Of a stretch of 60,000 nucleotides of DNA, positions 23,064-34,736 are shown in pieces (the first letter of the stretch is position 1; every line of letters begins with the position of its first letter). The notes below the pieces were generated by a model. It was not told the origin of the DNA, ran no database searches, and saw only the letters and a program-made list of their open reading frames with translations. Position numbers and translations under genes: made by a program. The stretch is from Adiantum capillus-veneris (lineage: Eukaryota; Streptophyta; Polypodiopsida; Polypodiales; Pteridaceae). The stretch spans positions 40,853,279 to 40,913,278 of the forward strand of contig CM043970.1 in the NCBI GenBank assembly GCA_014529385.2, given 5' to 3'.

Positions 23064-24628
23064 TTTCTCTACTCACAATAATGAGTGTATTTATTGTATT
23101 CACCCCAATAGTGCACAAAAGTACCTCTAACAAGCTTGAAACGAGTCTTGAGGGATAGCAAATTACACTGAACAGAACTCGGCTTCTTAGTGAAGCAACC
23201 ACCATTCCCTCATCAAATCAGTTCTATCTCGTAAGAACGGCATTGATGGCCCTATACCATTCATCTGAAGCCTTCTTTTTATCAATGGAGACAACACTAT
23301 GAAAATCTCTAATTGTTTACCACGATCTTTTATCACGTTTGTAGAGAGAAGATCCAAAATCTGTTGGAAAGAGAAGCGAGAGGTTTTTTTCATTTCAAAT
23401 ATGACCACAACTATTTTCGCGATTATTATCGCGAAAGTTACCTCTAATATTGTCGCTACTATTATCGTGTTTATTTTCGAAGCGCAATTGAATGCCTAAA
23501 CATTCAAATTTTGGCTTAAACATTCTCCCTCCCCTCAAATTTTGGTGTTTCTCTCTTCTTAATAAAAATTAAAATTTTAAAAAAAGAAATACGAAAACAT
23601 GGAACAATAGTTAGCTATGTGGAATTACGCTTGGTTATAGCTAAACTAATCACTATCACTTGATTAACATAATTTAGCATGCTTCACAAGATTAGAGAGA
23701 GGAAGAGGGGGAGAGAGAGAGATGAATGGATGAAGTCCATAATTTAAAGTATGCAAAATGTTTATGAATCATCTTCCAAAAGATTCCTACAAGAAGCATC
23801 ATCCAATTCTAATCCCATGGCTCCTAAATCAATAAAGAGAGAAACAGAATTGTTGTTTGTGGATGCCTTGGTTTCATTATCTTCGAAGTCATCATCCTCC
23901 ATCTCATAATCTTCATCATCATGACAATCATCCTCTCTAAGACTTGCGACTGTCGGACTTGATTCATCGACCTCCTTCTCCTCTGTCTCCCCCTCATCCA
24001 GAGTAGGAGGTGGAAGAGGGGCGAAAATGGTCTCCACTTCATTAGTGGAAAAAATGGTTCTCCCCCGAGGTGTTACAAGAATTATGAACCAAATTTTTTA
24101 TTGGTGGATTGTTGGGATATAGATGACCTATAGAAGAGAAGCCCAAAGTGAGTAACATTGGTATAATTAATGTTACAAGAAAATAAGAATAAAAAAGGTA
24201 GTCACTGACCAGCTCACATGAATTGCGTGGCAAAACTAAATTGTCATACCTCCTTGTGTGATGCACACTAGAGTCCACTATGTAGAGTACTCCATTCTCA
24301 TGTAGTCTAGACACATTTGCAAACCACTTGCACTTGAAGATGAAGGTATAAAAGGTTCTAAAATTAACCTTTAGTATCTTTTCAATAGTTCCACAGTACC
24401 TGGCTTCATCACCATCTGTGTCAAAGTTACCTATGATGTCCCAATCCATGGTGATTCTACGCTCGTCAATGTGGCGCATACAAAAGTGGAGACCCTTTGA
24501 CCACATAGAGTTAAAGGAAAGGCACTACAAAAAAGGAAAATATCTTTTATCAATTACAAAGATAAAATCAAGAAAAAACTATATAATATGGTTTAGGTAT
24601 ATGAGTACTCTACCTTTGGTACGCAGCC

Positions 24629-26712
24629 TGTGAGGTCCCCACCCCGCCGTATCAAACGGCAGATCTGATGGTGAACCTGGTGGCCACTAAATCTATAACG
24701 GAAGCAAACAAAGTGGTTCACGGTTCAACTAGCGGACGATCTCTCATCACAAAGTGAGTCGAGTTCGAGCCTACTAGCAATGAGATCTAGCTCCACCTCG
24801 CAGGGGAGCGTACTTAACCTATCTAGCGATTCTAAGACCCACCTTCCAAGAGGAGAGAAACCCCGAGTGCCTTTTTCTCCATGTTTTAGAGGCACGTACA
24901 CTTGAGACTTCGCCACTCTAGGGGCAATGAGTATTACTAGTATCGATTTAAACACTATGGGGACAGAGAGTTCCCGACCAATCGGGACCACCCTTCTCAT
25001 AGGCATTGGCAACCTGAGCCAAGTCCCCACTTTCCACCCCCACACTCACACTTCCTTGTGTGTCCTAATTACTACCACAGTGGTTGTTCAACATAAACAT
25101 TCCTTGATTAAATTCCGAATCACAATGTTCGTTAAGACAGCCCTTCAATCAGTATTGCAAAGCGGCACCAAGACAGTACTCTAGTAAAAATTCTACTCAA
25201 ACTTATTCATTAAAATTCCAATGTTCTGGAGGTACAACATCCCCCCTCCAATGAAAGTTTACTCCTCCCGTTGTCGCCTAGTTGCCCATACAACTAGGTA
25301 TGTCCACCGCATAGAAAGCACGACATGGACATTCCCACCGCTCAACCAGCAGACGTGGGTATCCACCGCTTAACCAGCAGATGTGGATTCAAGAGCCCTT
25401 AACCAGGAACTCTCCCCCCTGTGATCAGGAGGGGGTTCGGACTAGTATCAACATTGGAAGTAGAATGAACATGTCGAGCTAAATTTTCCCTAGCAGACAT
25501 TCTTTCCTATTGCAAACAGTATATCCATCAATCATTTCTTTCCTACTTTAGACTTAATGTACAAATGAATTCGAATGCCGAGGTTTCTGTCGGATTTCTC
25601 CAACATGTTTGGGGGTATATTCTTTCCTAGCTAAACGTGTGCAATGTTAAATTAAACAACTTGAATAAAATTGTGACCTACCTCTTCCATTTCTTCGTCG
25701 ATGGCTCGTGAGATGGCCGGTGCTTGTTCGTCCATGAGAGCTTTTCCTTTTCCATTCACATTGCTCGTTCCCGCCTCGCGGTCGTGGGCACCACCGAAGC
25801 CAGTTCTCTTAACCGGAGCCATTTTATACTCACTACTTTAAATGATAAACTTGAAGAAAAGAGCTAAGGTCCGAGAGCATCATAACAATCCAAATGACGG
25901 ATTAGAATCATTGAACAATCCTCCTTATGCAAGAGGGTTAGATTTTTCCTTCGAGACATAGTAATTTTATGGGTAATACTTTACTTCTCCTATGGGAACC
26001 GGATCTAAAGTTAATCACTTGGCTTAGATGATTAAGAAATTCATAATTTTACTAATTAAATTACAAGAGAGATGAATTAAGCAAGTTCAATCACTTTCCT
26101 AGTGCAATTAGAAAGATGCAGAATTACTGAATGCTTAGGTAAGAGAAAATTCTCTTCTTAGTGGCTTAATGATGGATTAATTTTTACCTTAATCACATCT
26201 TAATGTATGAGAAAATTGAATCTTACTTAGTTACACCAATATTGTGCGGTAAAAGAATGAATTTCATCAAATCTACATCATTACCGGCTTGACAATTAAT
26301 TACTATGCTGCCTAGAGAGAGAATTATCTTCTAATCATGTATTAATCTATGATTAGGAGTGATTAATGGCTGCATAATTAGCTATTGGATGATGATTATG
26401 TAATGGAATATAGATATGGAGAATTAGAGAGCAGCTATTGAGAATTATAGCTAGAATTAAGCATAGTAGATGAGGAATTAAGAGAATGATGAAGAGGTTT
26501 ACAGATGAGCATAAATTAAATCATGATTATCGTGATTAGGGGCTGAAATCCTCTCGGTTTTCTGATCCAATGGAGTTCTCAAGACGAGAATCGGGCAGCA
26601 CTTCCCTCCTTTGCTTCTTCTCCAAAAACTATGTGTGCCGGCAGCACCTCCCCAAGGTGTGTGTGTGTGTAGGTGTGTGTGTGTGTGTGTACTGGGTGTG
26701 TGTGTGTGTGAG

Positions 26713-26766
<54 letters not shown>

Positions 26767-27434
26767 CACACCTTTAAATAGGCTCCTCAAGGCTGAAAAT
26801 CGAACCTAGCTGCTATAAGCATCTGAGTGAGCACTCACTTCATGCATTGGCAAATCTAGTTACCTTCCCACCAAGTGTCCAGTTAGCTAGTCTAACTGGC
26901 TCTCACAGTCACTCTCAAGCTTGGAAACTCTCCCACAACTCCCACAAGACAAGAGGGCGCCCCCTAGCTGCTAAAGTTGGCTCAAAGTGGCCTGGAACCT
27001 GCTCCCACACAGCCTCGAGCCCCGGTGCCTCCCCTCACAACTTTAGGAAAATTTGGTTTTAGGCTAAAACGGCCCATACGAGTCGGAATTTAATGCCGTA
27101 AATTGCTATACTAAGCTCTAACTAAGGCGTACTGGTCGGAGTACCTGCCATATTTAGCAGCCCCCCGGGGTCCGAAAATGCATTTTTTCAAATTCGGGGT
27201 ACGGATGCAATTTTTAGAGACGGTCAAAACTAAACGAGTCGAGTGACCAAAAACTTACTATTTTTCGAATTTTTTTTACAAAAATTATTTTAATTCACAT
27301 TTCGAAGCTTTAAAACATTCTAAACATCATGGCACTGACAAAATTCGTAAAACTGCTAAAAATAGTAACTTTTTCCATTATGTTCATTTCATGGTACAAG
27401 GGTGCTCTTTTAGCTCGGGGTCAGAGACCTTACA
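24629..27434 (+). mobile_element. Solo LTR, 2.8 kb, TSD CAGCC, inside CACTA
   Basis: The insert starts TGTGAGGTCCCC and ends GGTCAGAGACCTTACA, so it has TG..CA ends and an imperfect 11-bp inverted terminus (TGTRAGGTCYC). CAGCC is repeated at 24624-24628 and 27435-27439. The CACTA exon reads across the insert. The two ends are not direct repeats of each other, so the whole insert is one long terminal repeat left after recombination. A TATA-like TTTAAATAGG at 26772-26781 suggests plus orientation. A (GT)n block fills 26657-26763. No coding capacity. Confidence 0.85.
26657..26763. repeat. Interrupted (GT)n, 107 bp
   Basis: GT runs broken by AG, ACTGG and AGCA. Lies inside the solo LTR just upstream of its TATA-like box. 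Confidence 0.9.
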
Positions 27435-28981
27435 CAGCCTCGTGCATACTCCCATTCTTGTCGGTGATGTCTTCTCCGTATGCTTTTGCTATGGTCATTC
27501 TCTCATGAATTCACTCCGCACTAATTAGATCTGGGAAACATGCAAGGTGTCTAGGCACTGGGGTGCCCTCCTTCCTCCATGTACTTGTTTCCATGCTTCT
27601 CTCTCTTGAAAACGCCTTGCCTTTGTCATTGTCCAAAAGTCCACCCACTTGGTCATAACCTTTGCATTGAGAATACAAAAGTTATTGACCATCGGGATAG
27701 ATTCATATCCATGATAAATAATTTTCCCTTTCCACTTGGCAAGTATGAATTCATCCTTGCATCCTCCTCGTCTGGCCACATGCGAGGCATTGAAGGATCA
27801 ACTTGTGCTAAATACTCTGAGATGTATACAAATGCCTCTTGTATGATCCATCCTTTGGCCATACATGCCTCTGGTTGAGACCGTAGCCACACAAAATCTT
27901 TGAGAGTCTTTAAAAAACTCTCTGAAAAGAACATCCATTGTGCGTGCACTATTCCACATATAGCGATCTCCTCCACCACGTGAATCAAGAGGTGGATGTA
28001 ACTAAGAAGGAACAATCGAGGAAAGGTATCCTCAATGGCACACACAGTTTCTATTGCAAGTGTTTGAGCAGCAGGGATAGCATCTATTTCAATTTTCTTG
28101 GAGCTCACAAATCTGCAAGAAAACACACAAGAATACACTAAGTGCTAGTTGAGGTTATTGTGTACATTAAAAAAGTGTAGTTGAGTGGAGTCTTGTGGTG
28201 TACTTTACTAGCTCTCCAAGTTTAAAAATAGCATCCATGACTTTCTTGTCGCGACATATACACATACTCACCGGAAGAATGAACTTCAATTTAAATTAGG
28301 GGAAGGGAAAGTGAGAGAAAGTCATACACAGAAACATTAACAATAGATAGAATAGAGAAAGGGACATTACTTGAAGCATATTGTGCCAATTCATGGGACT
28401 TCAACCCATATTGACGCAATGGTACCCTTCACGTTGTCTAATTCTTCTTTGGCTAGCATCCATGCACTTTAAGAAGCACAATCTTCCCATTGGAGGCACG
28501 GCGTGGAGTAGCAGAGGCGAGGAGACATTTCAAGACCCTCAAATCCTCCCTCGCCCCCAATGAGTCCTTCTTGCCAATAATGTGGTCCCACAGGGTGTGG
28601 GTTACATTCTTCAATATGTACATGGGATCCAAGAGGTGTTGTATTTTTAAGTCCTTCCAATATGGAAGCCTTAAAAATATGGAATACCTTGACATACCTT
28701 TTGGTGGAGTACTCGGAGCCGGATTGTTGTTGTAGTGCTCTTCCCAAATGGTTGCCCAATTTGCCATCATGAGCTTTAGAGACGTCTTCCCATTTGTTGG
28801 AGCCTTGAGCTTGCTATGACCTTGGGGTAAGAAATGATGGAGCTTACCTTGCGCAATACATCCGGCCTCTCTGTCACCAATGATGGCCTACAAGTACGAC
28901 ATGCATTGTGACCCGATGTGGTCAACCCTACATACATATCATATATTTTGAGAGAAGCTTCAAACTAAAGGGAGAGAGAAT

Positions 28982-29015
<34 letters not shown>

Positions 29016-29479
29016 AAGGGAAATAGCAGAAATCTCTCCAAGCCCAGATTAGTCGTGCATAGTCCACATAAGGATTTCCCTCATAATGGCGCCTCTCCCC
29101 CCCTTTGCAAGTGAGACATCTACAACAGGGATGCCTCTCCATAACTCCAACTCCTCGATGAGGGGCTCAAGGTAGACGTCAATATTCGACACTTTGTACT
29201 TCCTTGGCACAAGCAAGGAAAGAAGTATATTGCCCTTCTTGGTTGTCTCTAATGGTGGAATATTGTAGTTGACGATCACCACAGGCCATGTGCTCCATGA
29301 AGTAGACTTAGTGCTGATGGGGTTGACACTGTCACTTGCTAAAACGTGCCCAATAAAAAAATCAGAAGTACTCATAAAAAAATCAAAAGGCTAAAAATGA
29401 CATTATTGATATCTAAGGGTAGAGGGGTGTGGTTTGTACCCTCCCTCCCCCCTCTACTACCTCGGATGCATTTGTATCT

Positions 29480-29545
29480 GTTTGAGATGATGTTATGCGG
29501 TAATAGGTGCAACAATAGCCGCGGTAATAGCCAAGGTAATCATTA
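29480..29545. repeat. GCGGTAATAG-type words inside CACTA
   Basis: ATGCGGTAATAGGTGC, then GCCGCGGTAATAGCC, match the words clustered near the right CACTA end (32720-32870). They may be relics of subterminal transposase-binding repeats or of an internal rearrangement. Confidence 0.5.
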
Positions 29546-29699
29546 GCATCTAAAAAAGAAAGAAGGACAGAGTATGCCGCATTTTTGTGGCATACTTTTC
29601 CCTCTTCTTCTTCTCCATCACACCTGCACCAAGCCCCCCCCTCCCTACTCCACCTCACACACCCTGTATCTCTCTCTCCCTTGTCCATCTCTCCCCCCC

Positions 29700-29726
29700 T
29701 CACACACACACACACACACACACACA
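29700..29726. repeat. (CA)13 microsatellite
   Basis: Pure CA run preceded by C-rich, CT-rich sequence (29590-29699). Confidence 0.9.
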
Positions 29727-30184
29727 TTTTTGGTTTGTTTGTGAAGGAGTCTCTAAAGGGGGCTTACCGCGATTATCATAGGACGCTCAACCTAACGGTC
29801 AACCATATGTACAAATTAAAATAATCACAAAACCTCTCTCTCTCTCTCCCCCTTCCCCCCCTCTTTCCCTATTGTATTCTACTCGTCACACACACATACA
29901 AACACGCATGCAGCACACACACACACTCTTACATACATAACGATAGAAACAATAGGAGATTAAGAAGTGCACACACTTCATTCATTTGACTGATTGATGC
30001 AATAGGGATTATCGTTAATGATTTTTTGACGTAGGTTGCTTAGTGAAGTAGATGCAATCTTCTCGCACGTCTTTTGTAAACTTGTTTGCAAATTGATGTG
30101 AGAGGTAGATTTGTTAGCAAATGGATTGTGAGAGAAATAGATAAAGAAATAGGTTCAAGTAATTAAAATAGACAAAAACTTGAG

Positions 30185-30193
30185 AAAGAGATG

Positions 30194-30237
<44 letters not shown>

Positions 30238-30240
30238 AAG

Positions 30241-30312
<72 letters not shown>

Positions 30313-30344
30313 GGGGGGAAAGAGAGGGAGAGAAATAGAGTAAG

Positions 30345-30382
<38 letters not shown>

Positions 30383-30471
30383 GAGAAAGAGAGGAAGATA
30401 GAGAATAGGGTAAGAGGGAAAGAAAGAGAGAGATAGAGAGGGAGATAAAAAGAGAGGGATAGAGAGAGGAA

Positions 30472-30507
<36 letters not shown>

Positions 30508-30531
30508 TAGAGAGAGAGAGAGAGAGAGAGC
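30185..30531. repeat. Simple-repeat cluster: GA, TA, poly-G, GA
   Basis: About 350 bp of almost unbroken purine-rich repeat: GA runs, (TA)16 at 30243-30274, (GA)14, G17 at 30302-30318, then degenerate GAGA to 30531. The serine/leucine-only open frames on the minus strand are artefacts of this repeat. Confidence 0.95.
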
Positions 30532-31524
30532 AAAATTGCAAGTAAGTAAAGAGAAATGATTGTAAGCGAAGCCATCATTTTGTGGGGTGCGTCATCCGAG
30601 AGTGGAGAGGCTTTTGTAGAGTGCTTTGAAAAAAAACTTTTTTACATCCCATAGATGGAGTTCAAACGCTCTTCTCTCTACCTTCTCTATCTTTCTCCCA
30701 CTCTTTTTGTCTATCTCTCTCTTTCTCTCTACGGATGAGGCATTAGGTCAAAGAAGCAGCTGTTGTAAAGAGATGTTGTGCAAGAAGCAAAATAAAGAAG
30801 CTCTTCTTCAAAGCACCCTACAGAGGCAAAAGCACTCTCACACTGCGCACAACACAAAACGATGGCTACATTTACAACACTAGCTCTTTATCCTTAACCC
30901 TAAACAGTTGCTATGTGTATACTTAATTGTAGAGAGTATGTGATTGTATATACTTAAATTATAGAGGGGTCGATATGTATATATTTGTTTATGCATGTAT
31001 TAAGACAATGAGTACGGGAGCATAACACCCGAAGGTTAGATGCCTCCTCTTGGGTATAGTCCTTTTTTAATCGTGGCATTGCGGTCATTGATCCACTCAT
31101 GCATGGATTACCGCAACATACCCTTTGGTTTTACAACGGTTGAAACTAAGATGATATCTAAAGAGGTGCCACTTAACCTTTGGCACTACTAGCTCTACTT
31201 AGCTCTACTAGTATGTATATATATCGACATGTTTATGTGCATATATACTTGTGTACATATATATAGATGAGTGAGTCTGGGGGAGAAGTGAAATCTCATA
31301 TTGTTCTCTGTAATGTAGATATCAGACGAGAGACCACCTGGTGGTGGGTAGCAGCCATTTGGCTCTTCTTTTTGTTGGGTCACATCCCAGGTGGACTCCC
31401 ACCCGGGGTGGACATCGCCTCCAATGGACTCGAGTCTTGAGGCGGTGAGACCAAGCAAAGAAAGAAAGATTATTTGTGGCTAGTTAACCCTAAATCATGA
31501 GTGTTATAGGGTTATTTTTGCTAA

Positions 31525-32447
31525 TTGCAGGCATGGCCATCCTACACCTACTCTACTCAGGTTCCTCACCGGTAGTAGATCCAGACCTCCAGCAGCTATC
31601 TCTTTACAAAACCAGTACCTCCGTTCGACGGTTGAGTAAAATATGGGGGGGAGGTGGACTTTGGTACAGCACATGGCAGGTTTTGACGCCATCTTCAGAT
31701 TCTTATACATTCGACGTATAAGAATTTTTTTGTAAAATTAAGAGACCAGCTGCCCGATCATGCACGCTACATTGAGGATGCACTGCATGCTTGATTTTCA
31801 AATGCCCCCGATCAAAGTTTTTCACAACAATGGTTGGAGGGCTACATAAAAACATTTTTGAAAAACAAGCAGTCCAATGTACGGCGTGCAGCGGCCAAGC
31901 AAGTTAGAGATCCAGACAAGAGCTATCGTGGTGACAACATGACAGATGCGGAGTGGAAGTGGGCAATGCAAGAAAAGAGCGATCAAGCTGCAATGGGCTC
32001 ATCCTATAGACAACAACACGAAGCTCAGGACAGACAAACTCCTATGCATTATGGCTCGGGAGACAAAGCAGCATGGAAGGACAAATTTGTAAGATTGATT
32101 AAATTACAACCTAAATCGGTGATTGTAAAGATTATAGTTGATGATTTGTTATTGTTATTGTTAACTTAGAAAAATATCACTCTTAGTCGACCAACGAGAG
32201 ACATGGTCAAGTTTCAAAAGCAAAATACAAAATTTGAAACTTGGCAATGGTTATTCGAGAATAACCACATCTCTCACGAGCAATTTGACGTAGTGGTTGG
32301 ATCACTACAAGCGATAAGTTTGAACAAATAATTTTGTATCAATTGTTTTGAGCTGTTGATATTTGTTTAATTTGGTTTGGGTCTATGTGGAGTCTAGGCG
32401 ATCAGATGTACATGCCTGTGGACGATGATGAGGAGGAGGAGGATTAG
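31525..32447 (+). pseudogene. Second CACTA-borne gene (TnpA-like position), plus strand
   Basis: Open exon 31804-32088 (QQWLEGYIKTFLKNK, VRRAAAKQVRDPDKSYRGDN, DAEWKWAMQEKSDQ) ends TTT/GTAAGA. The acceptor TTGTTAACTTAG at 32169 leads in frame to SRPTRDMVKFQKQN, FETWQWLFENNHISHEQFDV and a stop at 32329. A possible third exon at 32398-32447 ends in acidic DDDEEEED. Upstream, with one in-frame TGA (31791-31793), is LRDQLPDHARYIEDALHA. I do not recognise a named domain. Position near a CACTA end and exon form suggest the accessory DNA-binding protein gene. It runs opposite to the transposase, which is unusual. Confidence 0.5.
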
Positions 32448-32644
32448 ATGGAAAAATATTTGTCCAAACTTTCATAAGTCCCAATGTGGCACAATGTATA
32501 TACAACTATTTTTATTTTATTTGTAACTTTTTTAAATAGTTGATCTTCTGCACAAGTTTAAAGTAAATTCAATTTCAATTTTTTGTTCTTTCTGTATACT
32601 CTTTTAAAAAACAATTGATGTTTTATTGTTTTATGCATGTCAAA

Positions 32645-32823
32645 AATAAAGGTGCTCATTTGGACCACCCAATTTTGGGTGGCCCAAATGAGCACCTTTA
32701 TTGTTGAATAGGGGTTTAGCGGTAATATACGCGGTAATAGCAGCAACAAAATTGGGTGGCCCAAATGAGCACCTTTATTTTTGAATAGGTGTTTAGCGAT
32801 AATATATGCGGTAATAGCAGCGG
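32645..32823. repeat. Near-perfect 28-bp palindrome plus 77-bp direct repeat
   Basis: 32645-32672 and 32675-32702 are inverted copies with one mismatch and a 2-bp loop (GGTGCTCATTTGG / CCCAAATGAGCACC). The segment 32670-32746 is then repeated directly at 32747-32823, so the right arm occurs twice. It lies in the subterminal zone of the CACTA element. Confidence 0.9.
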
Positions 32824-32832
32824 CAAGTCACG

Positions 32833-32870
32833 CGGTAATAGTAGCGGGTATATACCCGCGACTATTACCG
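32833..32870. repeat. 38-bp palindrome, CACTA subterminal
   Basis: CGGTAATAGTAGCGGGTAT meets its inverted copy with one mismatch and no loop. Could extrude as a cruciform or be a paired transposase-binding site, 131 bp from the CACTA end. Confidence 0.85.
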
Positions 32871-34646
32871 TGTATATTGTTGTCTAACCACTATCGCGCT
32901 TTTTGCCGTTGGTATTGCCACATACGCAATAGTTTCTCTTTCTATTTTCCTTTGTTTTTCCGCGACAATGCTAGCGGTTGTGGAATGCTCCTCTTATAGT
33001 GCAATCAGTTCCTTGCTTTTAAGCACTATCTTCGTGAAGCTCACCATAGCAAGAGAATTCTCAAACACCCTCAGGTTCTTGGCCTTCCACATTTCTTTGA
33101 AGTAGAAAACCCTAACGATTTGAGTGCACACTATGAGCGCTTGGATTTTCAACCCTTCCCCCTAAGGAACAAGTCATTCTTGTAGAAACCTATCCTCCAT
33201 GTCCTTTGAACCCACTTGCACATTTTCCCTGCCATGTCACTATATAGCTGGGCGATACTTGAACAAGTGAGGGAGGTCTACACAAGCTATATTGCAGCCA
33301 CTACATCTATAGGGTCCGATCCCTCATGCATGGATTTTCCATTCATGACTTCTTATCTGGACCTACTGGAGGGCATTGCAATATATATTGGGTTCACGAG
33401 TTTTATATGCACCAACTTTTCAAATGCAAAGAACATGGATCAAACCTATTACCTCAAAGTGTTAGGCTAAAAAATTATCAATTTTTTACTACAAAAGAAA
33501 AGCAAGTAAAGAAAATAATTGCTCAATTTTCAACTTGAGATATCTTTTTTCTTAAAAGTGCTCAGTTGAGCTTAAATTGCTTAAAACTCAGAAAATTACA
33601 AGGAGCCCTAGCATATCCTTTGCATAGGGTTAACCAATAAAGAATACATCAGAGGGGCAATTTGACAAGCCTTACATCTTTAACTTGCAGGACTTACTAT
33701 AGAGTATTCGTCATCAACACGTTTCTAGGACAACATTTGAGTCTAGGGGCTCACACTTCCCTTGAAACAATAGCGCATTCCTAGGCTGCCAAATGACTCT
33801 CAAAAATGGTGGATCTTACTATGAAAATATCAGTTATAAGGTCCAAATCATCAATGAACCTAGATTCCATAGCAAGGCCGTACCTAAAGAAGGGAATTCC
33901 TAGATGTGTGTGCACCCTCCTGCAGATCGCGCCCGTGAAATCTCTGATTTTTAGACATCCTCAGCACAGGTGTGAAAGGGATTCCTTTGGGTGCTTGCAT
34001 CTGATGCAAGTACCATCAGCAAGACCTCTAGCTTTGGCTTTGTCTCCGCTCGGGAAGATGCAAAAGAGAACTCTCCAGAGAAAGACTTTGTCCCTTTCTT
34101 CACATTTGGCCCTCCAAATTTTCCCAAGAACATAACTCCATTTGCTTGCAGCCCACTTTTTTGACCAAGTCATGTTGAGGTAATCAATCCACTTCTTCGC
34201 AAAGCATAGCTTTTCGTAGATAATCTTAGTCTTGGACGAGCTAAACAATCTCTCTCTAGGCCACTTCCAAGCTTTCCAATCAAGCGGTGCAGAGCAAGGA
34301 GGATGGGTTAGGAGTGAAACCTTTTCTAGTAGCCTCCCGACAAGGAATTCCTTCTTGAGTAAGAGATTACAACAATTCTTCAGATATGCCAAGTTTTGCC
34401 AATCCCTTTTTTTATCATTCCACGGAACATCCAAGGTGTGAAGACCCTTGTTGTTCAAGTTCCTGGCAATTTCAAGCCAATGGTTATCAAGACACAAATC
34501 TTCCACAATGGGACCCCACGAAGACCAGTGCCTAGCCGTCTTTTCCAGTATCTAATCTCTTCCTTCCACTCGAGTACCACAATTGCTTTACATCATTTTT
34601 CAATAAACTTTCCAATAAAACCACCTACTTGAGCCTTCACACCCGC

Positions 34647-34667
34647 GGGGGGGGGGGGGGGGGGGGG
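34647..34667. repeat. G21 homopolymer
   Basis: Pure G run next to the long hairpin and to the 5' break of LINE-C copy 3. Confidence 0.9.
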
Positions 34668-34736
34668 CTTTTAGAGCTTTGAAGATACCTCAACTTGAAT
34701 CCATTTCAAGTTGAGATATTTTCAAAGCTCTAAAAG
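34668..34736 (+). repeat. 32-bp stem, 5-bp loop hairpin
   Basis: 34668-34699 and 34705-34736 are inverted copies with two mismatches, one of which is a G-U pair in a plus-strand transcript. The loop is TCCAT. The stem is CTTTTAGAGCTTTGAAGATA... . No gene or element end nearby explains it; the length fits a foldback remnant or, less likely, a small-RNA precursor. Confidence 0.85.

Larger units (their letters stand above)
23762..29375 (-). pseudogene. CACTA tnp2-type transposase (split by nested LTR)
   Basis: Domains in order on the minus strand: Tnp2 core 29375-29049 (STWPVVIVNYNIPPLE, NILLSLLVPRKYK, NIDVYLEPLIEELELW, ILMWTMHD); a broken part with a (GA) run at 28981-29008; 28770-28453 (SIFLRLPYWKDLKIQHLLDP, MYILKNV); GLKSHELAQYASS near 28400; DUF4218 28138-27653 (TLAIETVCAIEDTFP, HAQWMFFSESFLKTLKDFV, MAKGWIIQEAFVYISEYL); after the LTR, DUF4216 24506-24190 (DEARYCGTIEKILKVNF, FIFKCKWF). 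The C-terminal acidic tail is 24037-23762. An intron 24614-24527 has good borders (AAAG/GTAGAG and TTTTGTAG/TG). The N-terminus and catalytic completeness cannot be shown; frame breaks and missing pieces make it a pseudogene. Confidence 0.8.
23295..33001 (-). mobile_element. CACTA (En/Spm-type) DNA transposon, 9.7 kb, TSD CAA
   Basis: Ends are CACTATGAAAATCTC (left, plus) and CACTATAAGAGGAGC (right, minus); only CACTAT is strictly shared, so the inverted ends have decayed. CAA occurs at 23292-23294 and 33002-33004 as the 3-bp target duplication, and a LINE reading frame continues across the gap. Subterminal parts are rich in CG..ACTATTA.CG-type words (23412-23480 and 32730-32870). Inside lie a tnp2-type transposase gene (minus), a second gene (plus), a simple-repeat cluster and a nested solo LTR. 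Without the LTR the element is about 6.9 kb. Confidence 0.9.
23064..34640 (-). mobile_element. LINE-C copy 3, split by CACTA transposon
   Basis: Minus-strand body 34640-33002 contains EDLCLDNHWLEIARNL, WKAWKWPRERLF, WSKKWAASKWSY, CEERDKVFLWRVLF, GLADGTCIRCKHPKESLSHL (zf-RVT CxxC..H) and KWVQRTWRIGFYKNDLFL. Reading stops at ELI in GAACTGATTG at 33002 and resumes beyond the CACTA at 23294 with IVSIDKKKASDEWYRAINAV. This matches the uninterrupted copy 1 text IVAIGKRLKFDEWNKMIGVV. The 3' end is at about 23064, with ACTCATTATTGTGAGT. The split proves the exact CACTA ends. 5' truncated at about 34640. Confidence 0.85.

Noticed and set aside
24523-24536. CACTACAAAAAAGG as a CACTA terminal inverted repeat
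   Set aside because: On the minus strand it is CCTTTTTTGTAG/TG, a good 3' splice site of the transposase gene, and no matching target duplication exists. The true end is 23295.
24740-24800. tRNA gene (GAGTTCGAGCC B-box-like word)
   Set aside because: No A box, no cloverleaf arms at the right spacing.
27500-28140. Separate host gene for the 161-residue minus-strand frame
   Set aside because: Its text fits DUF4218 of CACTA transposases and it sits between Tnp2 and DUF4216 parts.
30114-30578. Long serine/leucine-only frames on the minus strand
   Set aside because: They are direct translations of GA/TA/G simple repeats. The same holds for R-E or S-L frames at 15.3, 16.0, 19.9, 35.2, 43.7 and 56.8 kb and for proline or glycine runs at 5.7 and 42.6 kb.
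33806-34135. Plus-strand 109-residue frame
   Set aside because: It is the complement of the LINE-C zf-RVT region on the minus strand.
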